A DNA stretch of 64,000 bases, taken from assembly GCF_021728295.1 (NCBI RefSeq), contig NZ_JAKJXE010000013.1, positions 84,272 through 148,271 of the forward strand, given 5' to 3'. Each line of letters starts with the position of its first letter. Position 1 is the stretch's first letter. The stretch is from Pseudomonas petrae. GTDB taxonomy: Bacteria > Pseudomonadota > Gammaproteobacteria > Pseudomonadales > Pseudomonadaceae. Under the pieces are notes generated by a model. The model saw only the letters and a list, made by a program, of their open reading frames with translations. It was not told the origin of the DNA and made no database searches. This document shows positions 28,783-38,371 of the stretch, piece after piece. A program made the translations under genes and the position numbers.

Positions 28783-28819
28783 AGCCGGTCAATCCGTTCA
28801 GGGTTGGCCGGCTTTTTTT
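28783..28819 (+). terminator. Intrinsic terminator after cspD
   Basis: An imperfect GCCGGTCAATCC / GGGTTGGCCGGC stem followed by seven T residues, 48 bp past the cspD stop. Confidence 0.85.
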
Positions 28820-29345
28820 GTGCCGTTCATCTCACGCTCCATGCATCTATATTGCGTGCATCTATCGTGCATCTATTTAGGAGCGAGCAAACGCCATCGC
28901 GACACAGATGCTCCTTTAGTCGAAATCCGGTGATCGACTTGCCGGGGCGCATCGGCTTCAAACCACTGCGACAGGTTGCCGCAGGCCCCGTGGTACAAGG
29001 GCTGAACGGTTTCCCCGAGAAATCATGACACCTCCCGAGACCAGCGCGATCGTCCCGGGCACCGCAAAGCCGTCACACGAGTAGCGTAGTAATGGCCGGG
29101 TGCGGTGATATACTCGCGCCGGTGACCGTTGGGTCATTGGGGGCCGAACCACCTGAAACCAGGCTTTCAGCCCTCGACAGGCCAGACCGCTACCCGGGTC
29201 CGACCGTTTGACGCTCGACTGATGCACCCCCTATCACGCGACGAAATTCTCGACTTTCGGCTCATCGATACCTTGGGCGAAAGTGCCTACCCTGCGCATC
29301 TCGAAATTTTGTGTACGCTCAGCAAAGAAGAGAGTTATCCCGAAA
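28820..29345. other. Intergenic region cspD / idh
   Basis: About 0.5 kb with no convincing gene. The icd gene, which I recall in this interval in other pseudomonads, is absent. A TATACT -10-like sequence near 29107-29112 could belong to an idh promoter. Frames reading through 29129-29383 overlap the idh start and have no support. Confidence 0.5.
28842..28876 (+). repeat. Three copies of TGCATCTAT
   Basis: TGCATCTAT occurs at 28842-28850, 28857-28865 and 28868-28876 (spacing 15 and 11 bp) just after the cspD terminator. Its function is unknown. Confidence 0.55.
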
Positions 29346-31571
29346 ATGTCCAACCGCTCGAAGATCACCTATACCTTCACTGACGAAGCGCCAGCCCTCG
29401 CCACCTACTCACTGCTGCCTATCATCGAAGCGTTCACCGCCTCCGCTGACATCGCCGTTGAAACCCGCGACATCTCGCTTGCAGCCCGCATCCTCGCCAG
29501 CTTTCCCGAGCGCCTGGGTGACAAGAAGGTTTCCGACGATCTGGCAGAGCTGGGCCAACTGGCGACCACACCGGAAGCCAACATCATCAAGCTGCCGAAC
29601 ATCAGCGCCTCGGTTCCACAACTGAAGGCCGCGATCAAGGAACTGCAAGCCAAGGGCTACGACATCCCGAACTATCCGGATGAAGTCGTGACCGAAGCCG
29701 ACAAGGTTGCTCAGGCTGGCTACGACAAAGTGAAAGGCAGCGCCGTGAACCCGGTTCTGCGTGAAGGTAACTCTGATCGCCGAGCGCCGCTCTCCGTCAA
29801 GAACTATGCGCGCAAGCACCCGCACAAAATGGGCGCCTGGTCTGCGGACTCCAAGTCCCACGTGGCGCACATGGACAACGGCGACTTCTACGGCAGCGAA
29901 AAATCCTCGCTGATCGAAGCCGCTGGTGCCGTGAAGATCGAGCTGATCGGCAAAGACGGCAGCACCACCGTGCTGAAGGACAAGACCTCGGTACTGGCGG
30001 GCGAGATCATCGACTGCGCCGTCATGAGCAAGAAAGCCCTGCGCGCGTTCGTGGCCCGTGAAATCGAAGACGCCAAGAAGCTCGGCGTGCTGTTCTCCGT
30101 GCACTTGAAAGCCACCATGATGAAAGTCTCGGACCCGATCATGTTTGGTGAGTTCGTCGCCGAGTACTATCAGGAAGCGCTGAGCAAGCACGCTGACGTC
30201 CTGAAAGAAATCGGATTCAACCTGCACAATGGCATCGGCGACCTGTACGCCCGCATCAAAGACCTGCCGGCCGACCAGCAAGCGCAGATCGAAGCGGACG
30301 TCAAAGCCGTCTACGCGACCCGCCCTCCTCTGGCGATGGTCAACTCCGACAAGGGCATCACCAACCTGCACGTGCCGAGCGACGTCATCGTCGACGCCTC
30401 GATGCCGGCGATGATTCGTGATTCCGGCAAGATGTGGAACAACGACGGCGTCCTGCAGGACACCAAGGCCGTGATCCCGGATCGTTGCTACGCGACCATC
30501 TATCAGGCGGTGATCGAAGACTGCAAGCAACACGGCGCCTTCGACCCGACCACCATGGGCAGCGTGCCAAACGTTGGCCTGATGGCACAGAAAGCCGAAG
30601 AGTACGGCTCGCACAACAAAACCTTCCAGATCGAAACCGATGGCGTGGTCCGTGTGACCGACGACAAAGGTCAGGTCTTGATGGAGCAGAACGTTGAAGC
30701 CGGCGACATCTGGCGCATGTGCCAGACCAAGGACGCGCCGATTCAGGACTGGGTCAAATTGGCCGTCAACCGTTCGCGCCTGAGTGGCACGCCTGCCATT
30801 TTCTGGCTGGACCCTGAGCGCTCCCACGACGCGGCGATGATCAAGAAGGTCGAGCAGTACCTGAAGGATCACGACACTGCAGGTTTGGACATAAGCATCC
30901 AGTCGCCAGTCGACGCGATGAAGGTTTCCCTGGAGCGCATCCGCGCGGGCAAGGACACCATTTCGGTGACCGGCAACGTGCTGCGCGACTACCTGACCGA
31001 CCTGTTCCCGATCATGGAACTGGGCACCAGCGCCAAGATGCTGTCCATCGTGCCGCTGATGAGTGGCGGTGGTCTGTTCGAAACCGGCGCAGGTGGTTCG
31101 GCGCCGAAGCACGTTCAACAGCTGAACGAAGAGAACTTCCTGCGCTGGGATTCGCTGGGCGAATTCCTGGCACTGGCCGCTTCTCTCGAGCACCTGGGCA
31201 ACGTCTACGACAACCCGAAAGCGCTGGTACTTGCCACCGCCCTGGACAAGGCCACCGGTCAGTTCCTGGACAACAACAAGTCGCCATCGCGCAAGGTCGG
31301 CGGTATCGACAACCGTGGCAGCCACTTCTACCTGGCCACCTACTGGGCTCAGGCTCTGGCGGCACAGACCGAAGATACGGCGCTGCAAGCCAAGTTCACC
31401 GAGCTGGCAAAAACCCTGGCTGACAACGAAGCGACCATCGTCGCCGAGCTGAACAGCGTACAGGGCAAGCCATTGGACATCGGCGGCTACTACTTCCCTA
31501 CCCCGGAACTGGCCAGCAACGCCATGCGCCCAAGCAAGACCCTGAACGACGCGATCAATGCGTTGAAGTAA
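29346..31571 (+). CDS. idh: Isocitrate dehydrogenase, NADP-dependent, monomeric type
   Basis: 741-residue monomeric ICDH (about 80 kDa) oxidising isocitrate to 2-oxoglutarate with NADP+. Whole-length family identity is clear: ITYTFTDEAPALATYSLLPI, SDRRAPLSVKNYARKHPHKMG, DNGDFYGSEKS, LDPERSHDAAMIKKVE, GGSAPKHVQQLNEENFLRWDSLGE, and KSPSRKVGGIDNRGSHFYLA. The start at 29346 gives the usual N-terminus; the frame extends to 29283 without support. It competes for isocitrate with aceA (38965), which has its own regulatory region here. Confidence 0.97.
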   Translation: MSNRSKITYTFTDEAPALATYSLLPIIEAFTASADIAVETRDISLAARILASFPERLGDKKVSDDLAELGQLATTPEANIIKLPNISASVPQLKAAIKELQAKGYDIPNYPDEVVTEADKVAQAGYDKVKGSAVNPVLREGNSDRRAPLSVKNYARKHPHKMGAWSADSKSHVAHMDNGDFYGSEKSSLIEAAGAVKIELIGKDGSTTVLKDKTSVLAGEIIDCAVMSKKALRAFVAREIEDAKKLGVLFSVHLKATMMKVSDPIMFGEFVAEYYQEALSKHADVLKEIGFNLHNGIGDLYARIKDLPADQQAQIEADVKAVYATRPPLAMVNSDKGITNLHVPSDVIVDASMPAMIRDSGKMWNNDGVLQDTKAVIPDRCYATIYQAVIEDCKQHGAFDPTTMGSVPNVGLMAQKAEEYGSHNKTFQIETDGVVRVTDDKGQVLMEQNVEAGDIWRMCQTKDAPIQDWVKLAVNRSRLSGTPAIFWLDPERSHDAAMIKKVEQYLKDHDTAGLDISIQSPVDAMKVSLERIRAGKDTISVTGNVLRDYLTDLFPIMELGTSAKMLSIVPLMSGGGLFETGAGGSAPKHVQQLNEENFLRWDSLGEFLALAASLEHLGNVYDNPKALVLATALDKATGQFLDNNKSPSRKVGGIDNRGSHFYLATYWAQALAAQTEDTALQAKFTELAKTLADNEATIVAELNSVQGKPLDIGGYYFPTPELASNAMRPSKTLNDAINALK

Positions 31572-31612
31572 GGCGTGCCGATGGGTGGCTAAACGCTGCC
31601 CGGTGCGATGAG

Positions 31613-31646
31613 AAAGCCCTGGCCAATGCGCCGGGGCTTTTTTTTT
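31613..31646 (+). terminator. Intrinsic terminator after idh
   Basis: AAAGCCCTGGC / GCCGGGGCTTT stem with one mismatch and a tail of about nine T residues, 42 bp after the idh stop. Confidence 0.9.
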
Positions 31647-31767
31647 GCTGACACCACCCCAGTAGGAGCCATCGGAGGTTACGAGGGTCGCGAATGCGGT
31701 TTACCTGACACTGCGCACCGCGGGCCTCGTAAACTCGGATGGCGCCTACAGATAACGAGAAGCCCCA

Positions 31768-32208
31768 ATGACCTGGCACCCCCACATCACCGTCGCAACC
31801 GTCATCGAAGACAACGGCCGTTTCCTGTTTGTCGAAGAATTGAAAAACGGCAAGCTGGTGCTCAATCAGCCTGCCGGGCACCTGGAGCCTGATGAAACCC
31901 TGCGTGAAGCGGCCATCCGCGAAACCCTCGAAGAAACCGGCTGGGACGTCGAACTGACCGGCGTCGTCGGCATTTACCTGTACACCGCGCCGAGCAATAG
32001 CGTGACTTACCAGCGCGTGTGTTTTTCGGCCAAAAAGATGCAGCACCACCCCGAGCGGGCGTTGGACACCGGGATTGTCGGGGCTCCGTGGCTGACCCGC
32101 GAGGAACTGGCCAGCCAACCCGAACGCTGGCGCAGCGAGCTGGTGCTGCAGTGCATTGATGACTACCTCGCAGGCCCGACCCACAGCCTGGACGTCGTAC
32201 GCGACTGA
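31768..32208 (+). CDS. nudJ: NUDIX hydrolase, NudJ-like phosphatase
   Basis: 146-residue Nudix protein. The Nudix box is GHLEPDETLREAAIRETLEE-TGW, with the metal-binding REtlEE core. Start MTWHPHITVATVIEDNGRFL and the box context match NudJ, which acts on HMP-PP and nucleoside di/triphosphates; specificity here is inferred. It precedes mnmA, the same order as E. coli nudJ-mnmA. Confidence 0.88.
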   Translation: MTWHPHITVATVIEDNGRFLFVEELKNGKLVLNQPAGHLEPDETLREAAIRETLEETGWDVELTGVVGIYLYTAPSNSVTYQRVCFSAKKMQHHPERALDTGIVGAPWLTREELASQPERWRSELVLQCIDDYLAGPTHSLDVVRD

Positions 32209-32215
32209 CCGACCT

Positions 32216-32350
32216 CTTCCCGGCTGAAGCCGGTCCCACTATCAAGCGCAGGCCCCTTGTAGGACCGGCTTTAGCCGGGAAAGCGTCAGGTGCCACACCG
32301 CGACATTCAGGGTACCCATTCAGGCCCATTCCCGCCTGAAGCCAGTCCTG
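32216..32350. repeat. REP-like cluster of the GGCTTTAGCCGG type
   Basis: CTTCCCGGCTGAAGCCGG (32216-32233) and, inverted, CCGGCTTTAGCCGGGAAAG (32264-32282) form a hairpin; a diverged half copy (CCCGCCTGAAGCCAGTCCTG) follows at 32331-32350. It belongs to a different REP class from the GTAGGAGC elements. A single copy of this class is also at 56059-56081. Confidence 0.7.
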
Positions 32351-32453
32351 CTAATCCCATGCGTTGCGTCAGCGCAACTGAATAGCTTTTAGCCTTGGCG
32401 CCGACTCCCTGTTAGAATCGCGCCCTTTCCTGCTGCTACCCAATCGAATTCCT

Positions 32454-33584
32454 ATGTCTGATTCAGCCTTTTCCGATACAGAAAAGAAGCGCGTCATCGT
32501 CGGCATGTCCGGCGGCGTGGATTCTTCGGTCTCCGCCCTTCTGCTCATGGAGCAGGGGTACCAGGTGGAAGGCCTGTTCATGAAGAACTGGGAAGAAGAC
32601 GACGGAACGGAATACTGCACCGCCATGGACGACCTCGCGGACGCCCAGGCCGTGTGCGACAAGATCGGTATCAAACTGCACACCGTGAACTTCGCGGCCG
32701 AGTACTGGGATCACGTCTTCGAGCATTTCCTCGAAGAATACAAAGCCGGGCGCACGCCGAACCCTGACATCCTGTGCAACCGCGAGATCAAGTTCAAAGC
32801 CTTTCTCGACTACGCCTTCATGCTCGGCGCCGATCTGATCGCCACCGGTCACTACGTGCGTCGCCGCGACATTGACGGTCGCACCGAACTGCTCAAGGGC
32901 CTGGACCCGAACAAGGACCAGAGCTACTTCCTGCATGCCGTCGGCGGCGAGCAGATTGCCAAGACGCTGTTCCCGGTCGGCGAGCTGGAGAAGCCCGAGG
33001 TGCGCGCCATCGCCGAGAAATACCAGCTGGCGACCGCGAAGAAGAAGGACTCGACCGGCATTTGCTTCATCGGCGAGCGTCGTTTCACCGACTTCCTCAA
33101 GCAATACCTGCCGGCGCAGCCCGGCGAGATCAAGACCACCGAAGGCGAAGTCATCGGTCGGCATGCCGGCCTGATGTACCACACCATCGGCCAGCGTCAG
33201 GGCCTGGGCATCGGCGGGCTGAAAGATGCTGGCGATGAGCCGTGGTACGTGCTGGTCAAGGACCTGGAGCACAATGAACTGATCGTCGGCCAGGGCAACG
33301 AACACCCATGGCTGTTCTCCCGCGCCTTGCTCGCTTCGGAGATCTACTGGGTCAACCCGATCGACCTGAGCAGCCCGCGCCAGCTGACCGCCAAAGTGCG
33401 TTACCGCCAGAGCGACCAGCGCTGCACGCTGGAACGCACCGCAACCGGCTATCGCGCCACCTTCGACGAGCCGCAACGCGCGGTAACGCCGGGCCAGTCG
33501 GTGGTGTTTTATGACGGCGAGGTCTGCCTGGGTGGCGGCGTCATCGAAATCGCCGAGCCGTGGCACACCAGGAATGCACGTTGA
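32454..33584 (+). CDS. mnmA: tRNA-specific 2-thiouridylase MnmA
   Basis: 376-residue PP-loop enzyme that adenylates and thiolates U34 of tRNA-Lys, -Glu and -Gln, using sulfur from TusE (encoded at 12978). PP-loop GMSGGVDSSVSALL; catalytic cysteines in NPDILCNREIKF and STGICFIGERRF; the C-terminal beta-barrel is complete. Its stop overlaps the hflD start (TGATG). Confidence 0.97.
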   Translation: MSDSAFSDTEKKRVIVGMSGGVDSSVSALLLMEQGYQVEGLFMKNWEEDDGTEYCTAMDDLADAQAVCDKIGIKLHTVNFAAEYWDHVFEHFLEEYKAGRTPNPDILCNREIKFKAFLDYAFMLGADLIATGHYVRRRDIDGRTELLKGLDPNKDQSYFLHAVGGEQIAKTLFPVGELEKPEVRAIAEKYQLATAKKKDSTGICFIGERRFTDFLKQYLPAQPGEIKTTEGEVIGRHAGLMYHTIGQRQGLGIGGLKDAGDEPWYVLVKDLEHNELIVGQGNEHPWLFSRALLASEIYWVNPIDLSSPRQLTAKVRYRQSDQRCTLERTATGYRATFDEPQRAVTPGQSVVFYDGEVCLGGGVIEIAEPWHTRNAR

Positions 33585-34204
33585 TGACCCCGATTCAGGA
33601 ACAACTTGTCGCCCTGGCCGGGGTCTTTCAGGCCGCCGTGCTGGTCGATCGCATCGCCAAGACCGGTCAGGCCGGTGAAGCCGCCGTTGGCTGCCTGATG
33701 GGGACGCTGTTGGTCATGGACCCGAAAGACACGCTGGACGTGTTCGGCGGCGACGATCTGAATCTGCATGAGGGCTATCGCGCCCTCGCCAGCGCCCTCG
33801 AACGCGATCCCGCCACGTTGCAACGTGAACCGTTGCGTTATGCCCTGGCGATGCTGGGCCTGGAGCGCCAGCTGTCCAAGCGTGACGACATGCTCGACAC
33901 CATTGGCAAGCGCCTGCCGCAGATCAAATCCCAGGTCGAGCATTTCGGTATCGTTCACGAGAACGTCATTGCCGCCAGCGGCGCGCTGTATCAGGACACC
34001 CTGAGCACCTTGCGTCAGCGGATTCAGGTCCACGGCGACATGCGCAATCTGCAGCAACCCAACAATGCGTCGAAAATCCGCGCGCTCTTATTGGCCGGAA
34101 TTCGCTGCGCACGACTTTGGCGACAGGTGGGCGGTCACCGCTGGCAACTGGTCATCAGCCGCCGCAAGTTATTGAAAGAACTGTATCCATTGCTTCACCG
34201 CTGA
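33584..34204 (+). CDS. hflD: High-frequency lysogenization protein HflD homolog
   Basis: 206-residue all-helical, membrane-associated protein. E. coli HflD binds lambda CII; its general role is unclear. Family blocks: QLVALAGVFQAAVLVDRIAKTG, YRALASALERDPATLQREPLRYALAML and RALLLAGIRCARLWRQVGG. The start overlaps the mnmA stop by one base, so translation is coupled, and purB follows, as in E. coli mnmA-hflD-purB. Confidence 0.93.
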   Translation: MTPIQEQLVALAGVFQAAVLVDRIAKTGQAGEAAVGCLMGTLLVMDPKDTLDVFGGDDLNLHEGYRALASALERDPATLQREPLRYALAMLGLERQLSKRDDMLDTIGKRLPQIKSQVEHFGIVHENVIAASGALYQDTLSTLRQRIQVHGDMRNLQQPNNASKIRALLLAGIRCARLWRQVGGHRWQLVISRRKLLKELYPLLHR

Positions 34205-34336
34205 GTGGCCAATGCCATTCAACCCGCTCCGAACCCGACATCGCGCGACTCATAACGGTCAGCCAGCCTCGGCTGACCGAAGTTTTCATGTATGATACGC
34301 GCCCCTTTTCGTTGCCTGACAGTCCGAGAACACCCC

Positions 34337-35707
34337 ATGCAGCTTTCTTCGCTCACTGCGGTTTCCCCTGTAGATGGCCGCTACGCCGGCAAAACCCAGG
34401 CCCTGCGCCCGATTTTCAGCGAATACGGCCTGATCCGTTTCCGCGCCCTGGTGGAAGTACGCTGGCTGCAACGCCTGGCGGCTCACCCGCAAATCCCGGA
34501 AGTCCCGGCGTTTTCCGCCGAAGCCAACGCCATCCTCGATGCCCTGGCCAATGACTTCGCCCTCGAGCACGCCGAGCGCGTCAAAGAGATCGAGCGCACC
34601 ACCAACCACGACGTCAAGGCCATCGAGTACCTGCTCAAGGAGCAGGCTACCAAGTTGCCGGAGCTGGCCAAGGTCAGCGAGTTCATCCACTTCGCCTGCA
34701 CCAGCGAAGACATCAACAACCTGTCCCACGCGCTGATGCTGCGCGAAGGCCGTGACACCGTGTTGCTGCCGCTGATGCGTCAGATCGCCGAGTCCATCCG
34801 CGAGCTGGCGATCCGTTTCGCCGCCGTGCCGATGCTGTCGCGCACCCACGGTCAGCCGGCCTCGCCGACTACCCTGGGCAAGGAACTGGCCAACGTCGTT
34901 TACCGCCTGGAGCGTCAGATCGCTCAAGTGGCCGCCGTGCCACTACTGGGCAAGATCAACGGCGCCGTCGGCAACTACAACGCGCACCTGTCGGCCTACC
35001 CGGACATCGACTGGGAAGCCAACGCCCGCGCCTTCATCGAAGACGAGCTGGGTCTGGGCTTCAACCCCTACACCACGCAGATCGAACCGCACGACTACAT
35101 TGCCGAGCTGTTCGACGCGATTGCCCGTTACAACACGATCCTGATCGACTTCGACCGCGACATCTGGGGCTACATCTCCCTGGGCTATTTCAAGCAGCGC
35201 ACCATCGCCGGCGAAATCGGTTCGTCGACCATGCCGCACAAGGTCAACCCGATCGACTTCGAGAACTCCGAAGGCAACCTCGGCATCGCCAACGCGCTGT
35301 TCCAGCATCTGGCCAGCAAGTTGCCGATCTCCCGCTGGCAGCGCGACCTGACCGACTCCACCGTGCTGCGCAACCTCGGCGTGGGCTTTGCTCACAGCGT
35401 GATTGCCTACGAAGCGAGCCTCAAAGGCATCAGCAAGCTGGAGCTCAACGAGCAGAAGATCGCCGCCGATCTGGACGCTTGCTGGGAAGTCCTGGCCGAG
35501 CCGATTCAAACGGTCATGCGTCGCTACGACATCGAAAACCCGTACGAGAAGCTCAAGGAATTGACGCGCGGCAAGGGCATCGGCCCTGAAGCGCTGCTGA
35601 CCTTCATCGACGGCCTGGACATGCCTGCCGAAGCCAAGGCCGAGTTGAAGAAGCTCACGCCGGCGAACTACATCGGCAACGCCGTGGCGCAAGCCAAGCG
35701 CATCTGA
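34337..35707 (+). CDS. purB: Adenylosuccinate lyase
   Basis: 456-residue fumarase/aspartase-superfamily enzyme acting twice in purine synthesis (SAICAR and adenylosuccinate cleavage). Signature GSSTMPHKVNPIDFENSEGN, plus SRTHGQPASPTTLGKELANV and FACTSEDINNLSH. The ATG at 34337 gives the standard MQLSSLTAVSPVDGRY N-terminus. It is about 130 bp after hflD with a likely own promoter (TATGAT near 34290). Confidence 0.97.
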   Translation: MQLSSLTAVSPVDGRYAGKTQALRPIFSEYGLIRFRALVEVRWLQRLAAHPQIPEVPAFSAEANAILDALANDFALEHAERVKEIERTTNHDVKAIEYLLKEQATKLPELAKVSEFIHFACTSEDINNLSHALMLREGRDTVLLPLMRQIAESIRELAIRFAAVPMLSRTHGQPASPTTLGKELANVVYRLERQIAQVAAVPLLGKINGAVGNYNAHLSAYPDIDWEANARAFIEDELGLGFNPYTTQIEPHDYIAELFDAIARYNTILIDFDRDIWGYISLGYFKQRTIAGEIGSSTMPHKVNPIDFENSEGNLGIANALFQHLASKLPISRWQRDLTDSTVLRNLGVGFAHSVIAYEASLKGISKLELNEQKIAADLDACWEVLAEPIQTVMRRYDIENPYEKLKELTRGKGIGPEALLTFIDGLDMPAEAKAELKKLTPANYIGNAVAQAKRI

Positions 35708-35726
35708 CCGCACTGCACACGCTCTG

Positions 35727-35752
35727 AACGCCCGGCTGAGCCGGGCGTTTTT
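35727..35752 (+). terminator. Intrinsic terminator after purB
   Basis: AACGCCCGGCT-GA-GCCGGGCGTTTTT, a strong GC stem with T-run, 19 bp after the purB stop. Confidence 0.93.
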
Positions 35753-35791
35753 ATTCCCGTCGTAAAAACTCTTTTTTTCAATAGGTTACAC

Positions 35792-36958
35792 ATGAATCCT
35801 GACATCCCTCTTCAGCTCCTAGGTGGTATCACAGCGCGCGAGTTCCTGCGTGACTACTGGCAGAAGAAACCTTTGCTGATCCGTCAGGCCATTCCGGATT
35901 TCCAGAGCCCGATCGACGCCGATGAACTGGCCGGCCTGGCGCTGGAAGAAGAAATTGAATCGCGCCTGGTGATCGAGAAAGGCGAGCGCCCGTGGGAGCT
36001 GCGTCGCGGTCCGTTCGCCGAAGACGACTTCAGCAAGTTGCCGGAGCGCGAGTGGACCCTGCTGGTCCAGGCCGTGGATCAGTTTGTGCCCGAGGTCAGC
36101 GAACTGCTGGAAAACTTCCGCTTCCTGCCGAGCTGGCGCATCGATGATGTGATGATCAGCTACGCCGCGCCGGGCGGCAGCGTCGGCCCGCATTTCGACA
36201 ACTACGACGTGTTCCTGCTGCAGGGCCACGGCAAGCGTCACTGGCAGATTGGCCAGATGTGCGACTCCGAAAGCAAACTCCTTGAGCACGCCGACCTGCG
36301 CATCCTCGCCGACTTCAAGGGCACGGACGAGTGGACGCTGGAACCGGGCGACATGCTCTACCTGCCCCCGCGTCTGGCCCACTGCGGCGTCGCGGTGGAT
36401 GAGTGCCTGACGTACTCGGTCGGCTTCCGCGCGCCAAGCGCCGCCGAAGTGCTGACCCACTTCACCGACTTCCTCAGCCAGTTCATGCCTGAAGAAGAGC
36501 GCTACACCGATGCCGACGCGCAACCGGTCAGCGATCCGCACCAGATTCAGCACGATGCCCTCGACCGCCTGAAGGGCTTGCTGGCCGAGCACATGGGTGA
36601 CGAGCGCCTGCTGTTGACCTGGTTCGGCCAGTTCATGACCGAACCGCGCTATCCTGAACTGGTGGTTGGCCCGGAACTGGCCGAGAGCGAGCTGCTCGAC
36701 AGCCTGGAACAAGGCGCCGTGCTGATCCGCAACCCGAGCGCGCGACTGGCGTGGTCGGAAGTCGACGACGACCTGCTGCTGTTCGCCAGCGGTCAGAGCC
36801 GTCTGTTGCCCGGCCATCTGCGCGAACTGCTGAAAATGATCTGCGCAGCCGATGCACTGCACATCGACAATCTGGGCCAATGGCTGGCAGATGACGATGG
36901 ACGCAACCTGCTCTGTGAGCTGGTCAAACAAGGAAGTCTGGGGTTTGCTGATGAATAA
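35792..36958 (+). CDS. roxA: Ribosomal protein uL16 3-hydroxylase (RoxA/YcfD, cupin dioxygenase)
   Basis: 388-residue JmjC-type 2-oxoglutarate/Fe(II) oxygenase that in E. coli hydroxylates an arginine of ribosomal protein L16. Fe ligands are His134 and Asp136 (GPHFDNYDVFLLQ) and His197 (PPRLAHCGVA). The N-terminal FLRDYWQKKPLLIRQA is typical, and the C-terminal winged-helix region is complete. It overlaps the following GNAT gene by eight bases. Confidence 0.93.
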   Translation: MNPDIPLQLLGGITAREFLRDYWQKKPLLIRQAIPDFQSPIDADELAGLALEEEIESRLVIEKGERPWELRRGPFAEDDFSKLPEREWTLLVQAVDQFVPEVSELLENFRFLPSWRIDDVMISYAAPGGSVGPHFDNYDVFLLQGHGKRHWQIGQMCDSESKLLEHADLRILADFKGTDEWTLEPGDMLYLPPRLAHCGVAVDECLTYSVGFRAPSAAEVLTHFTDFLSQFMPEEERYTDADAQPVSDPHQIQHDALDRLKGLLAEHMGDERLLLTWFGQFMTEPRYPELVVGPELAESELLDSLEQGAVLIRNPSARLAWSEVDDDLLLFASGQSRLLPGHLRELLKMICAADALHIDNLGQWLADDDGRNLLCELVKQGSLGFADE

Positions 36959-37376
36959 GATCCACGTACGGGTAGCCGACTGGCAGAAAGACAACGCCGA
37001 CATCCGGCGCATTCGCGACGCTGTATTCGTGTCGGAACAGTCGGTTCCGCCCGAACTGGAATGGGACTCGGAAGATGCAGGCGCCCTGCATTTTCTGGCG
37101 CTTGAAGGCGATTACGCAGTGGGCACCGCGCGTTTGCTCGCCGATGGTGAGTTCGGTCGCCTGTCCGTGCTCAAGGACTGGCGCGGCCTGAGCGTGGGCG
37201 AGGCGCTGATCACCGCCATCCTCGCCGAAGCAGAGCGCCGCGACCTGAAACAGCAGCGGCTCAGCGCTCAGGTTCATGCCACGGCACTCTATGAGCGCTT
37301 CGGCTTTACCGTGGTCAGCGACGAGTTTCTTGAAGCCGGCCTGCCCCATGTGGACATGGTGCGCAACTCGCACTGA
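36951..37376 (+). CDS. GNAT family N-acetyltransferase (ElaA-like)
   Basis: 141-residue acetyltransferase, substrate unknown. The acetyl-CoA site is compact (FGRLSVLKDWRGLSVGEALI, where R/QxxGxG/A is partly preserved), and the C-terminal HATALYERFGFTVVSDEFLEAGLPHVDM matches the small YjcF/ElaA-type GNATs. The start lies within the last codons of roxA (GATGAATAA), so the two are likely co-translated. Confidence 0.87.
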   Translation: MNKIHVRVADWQKDNADIRRIRDAVFVSEQSVPPELEWDSEDAGALHFLALEGDYAVGTARLLADGEFGRLSVLKDWRGLSVGEALITAILAEAERRDLKQQRLSAQVHATALYERFGFTVVSDEFLEAGLPHVDMVRNSH

Positions 37377-37540
37377 TTGCTCGTGGCAAAACCCTTACGC
37401 CCCGGCGTACGCGTTTCGGCTGTCTATGCTGAAACGCGAGCCCCGGGGCGTTTTGCTGTCTGCGATTCAACTTGGTGCTGCGCGGGCCGACAAACTGGCA
37501 AACTCGTCGTTTAGACGCGCCCCTCGCGGAGACCACATCG

Positions 37541-38329
37541 ATGTCATTACGCACCCTGCTCGCTTCACTGTTGTTGGCTTGCAGCTTCACGGCCGCGGCC
37601 GCCACAGAAGTCATCCCCCTGAATTACCGCACCAGCGACGATCTGCTGCCCACCGTGAAGTCGTTTCTAGGCAACGAAGGCAGCGTCAATGCCTACGGCA
37701 ACAAGCTGATCGTCAATGCCGAACCGGACAAGATCAGCGAGCTGCGCGACCTCCTCGGCCAGCTCGACACTGCGCCGAAACGGCTGATGATCAGCGTTGA
37801 CACGAGTGACAGCACGGTCCAGAGCGACCAGGGCTACTCGGTCAACGGCACCGTGCGTTCGCAGGACGGACGCCTCAGTGCCGACGGCCGGACGCGCATC
37901 CAGAATTACGGCACCGCAAGCCGCGACGGCGGCGTGCAGCAGGTTCAGGCCAATGAAGGTACGCCTGCGCTGATTCAGGTGGGCCAGAGCATACCGATCA
38001 CCTCACTGCAGTCCGATGGTTATGGCTACCCGCAGACCAACACGCAATACCGCAACGTGACCCAGGGCTTCTATGTCACCGCGACGGTCACCGGCGACAT
38101 CGTCCACCTGAGCATCAGCACCAACAACGATCGCATGAGCCAGCAGCAGGCTGACGCGATCAAGGTGCAGAGCACCGACACACAAGTCAGCGGTCGTCTG
38201 GGCGAGTGGATTACGCTCGCCGGCGTCAGCGACCAGTCCCGCGCCGACGAGCATGGTGTGGCCCGCCGCTACTCAACGCAGGGCAGCAACGACATGCAGC
38301 TGCGCGTGAAGGTCGACAGCCTGGATTGA
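37541..38329 (+). CDS. Exported protein with a secretin N-terminal domain
   Basis: 262-residue predicted periplasmic protein. Signal peptide 1-20 (LLACSFTAAAA). Residues 22-85 match a secretin N0/N1-type domain (EVIPLNYRTSDDLLPTVKSFL, NKLIVNAEPDKISELRDLLGQLDTAPKRLMI). The rest (90-262) resembles the start of a secretin barrel region but has no complete C-domain. Type II/III secretins reach about 600 residues, so this is a stand-alone truncated form; the same composition is seen intact with a good start (GGAG ten bases before ATG), which argues against a pseudogene. Function unknown. Confidence 0.75.
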   Translation: MSLRTLLASLLLACSFTAAAATEVIPLNYRTSDDLLPTVKSFLGNEGSVNAYGNKLIVNAEPDKISELRDLLGQLDTAPKRLMISVDTSDSTVQSDQGYSVNGTVRSQDGRLSADGRTRIQNYGTASRDGGVQQVQANEGTPALIQVGQSIPITSLQSDGYGYPQTNTQYRNVTQGFYVTATVTGDIVHLSISTNNDRMSQQQADAIKVQSTDTQVSGRLGEWITLAGVSDQSRADEHGVARRYSTQGSNDMQLRVKVDSLD

Positions 38330-38371
38330 GGGAACATCTTTTACGACTCCACTGAATCGACGCCCTGCAAT

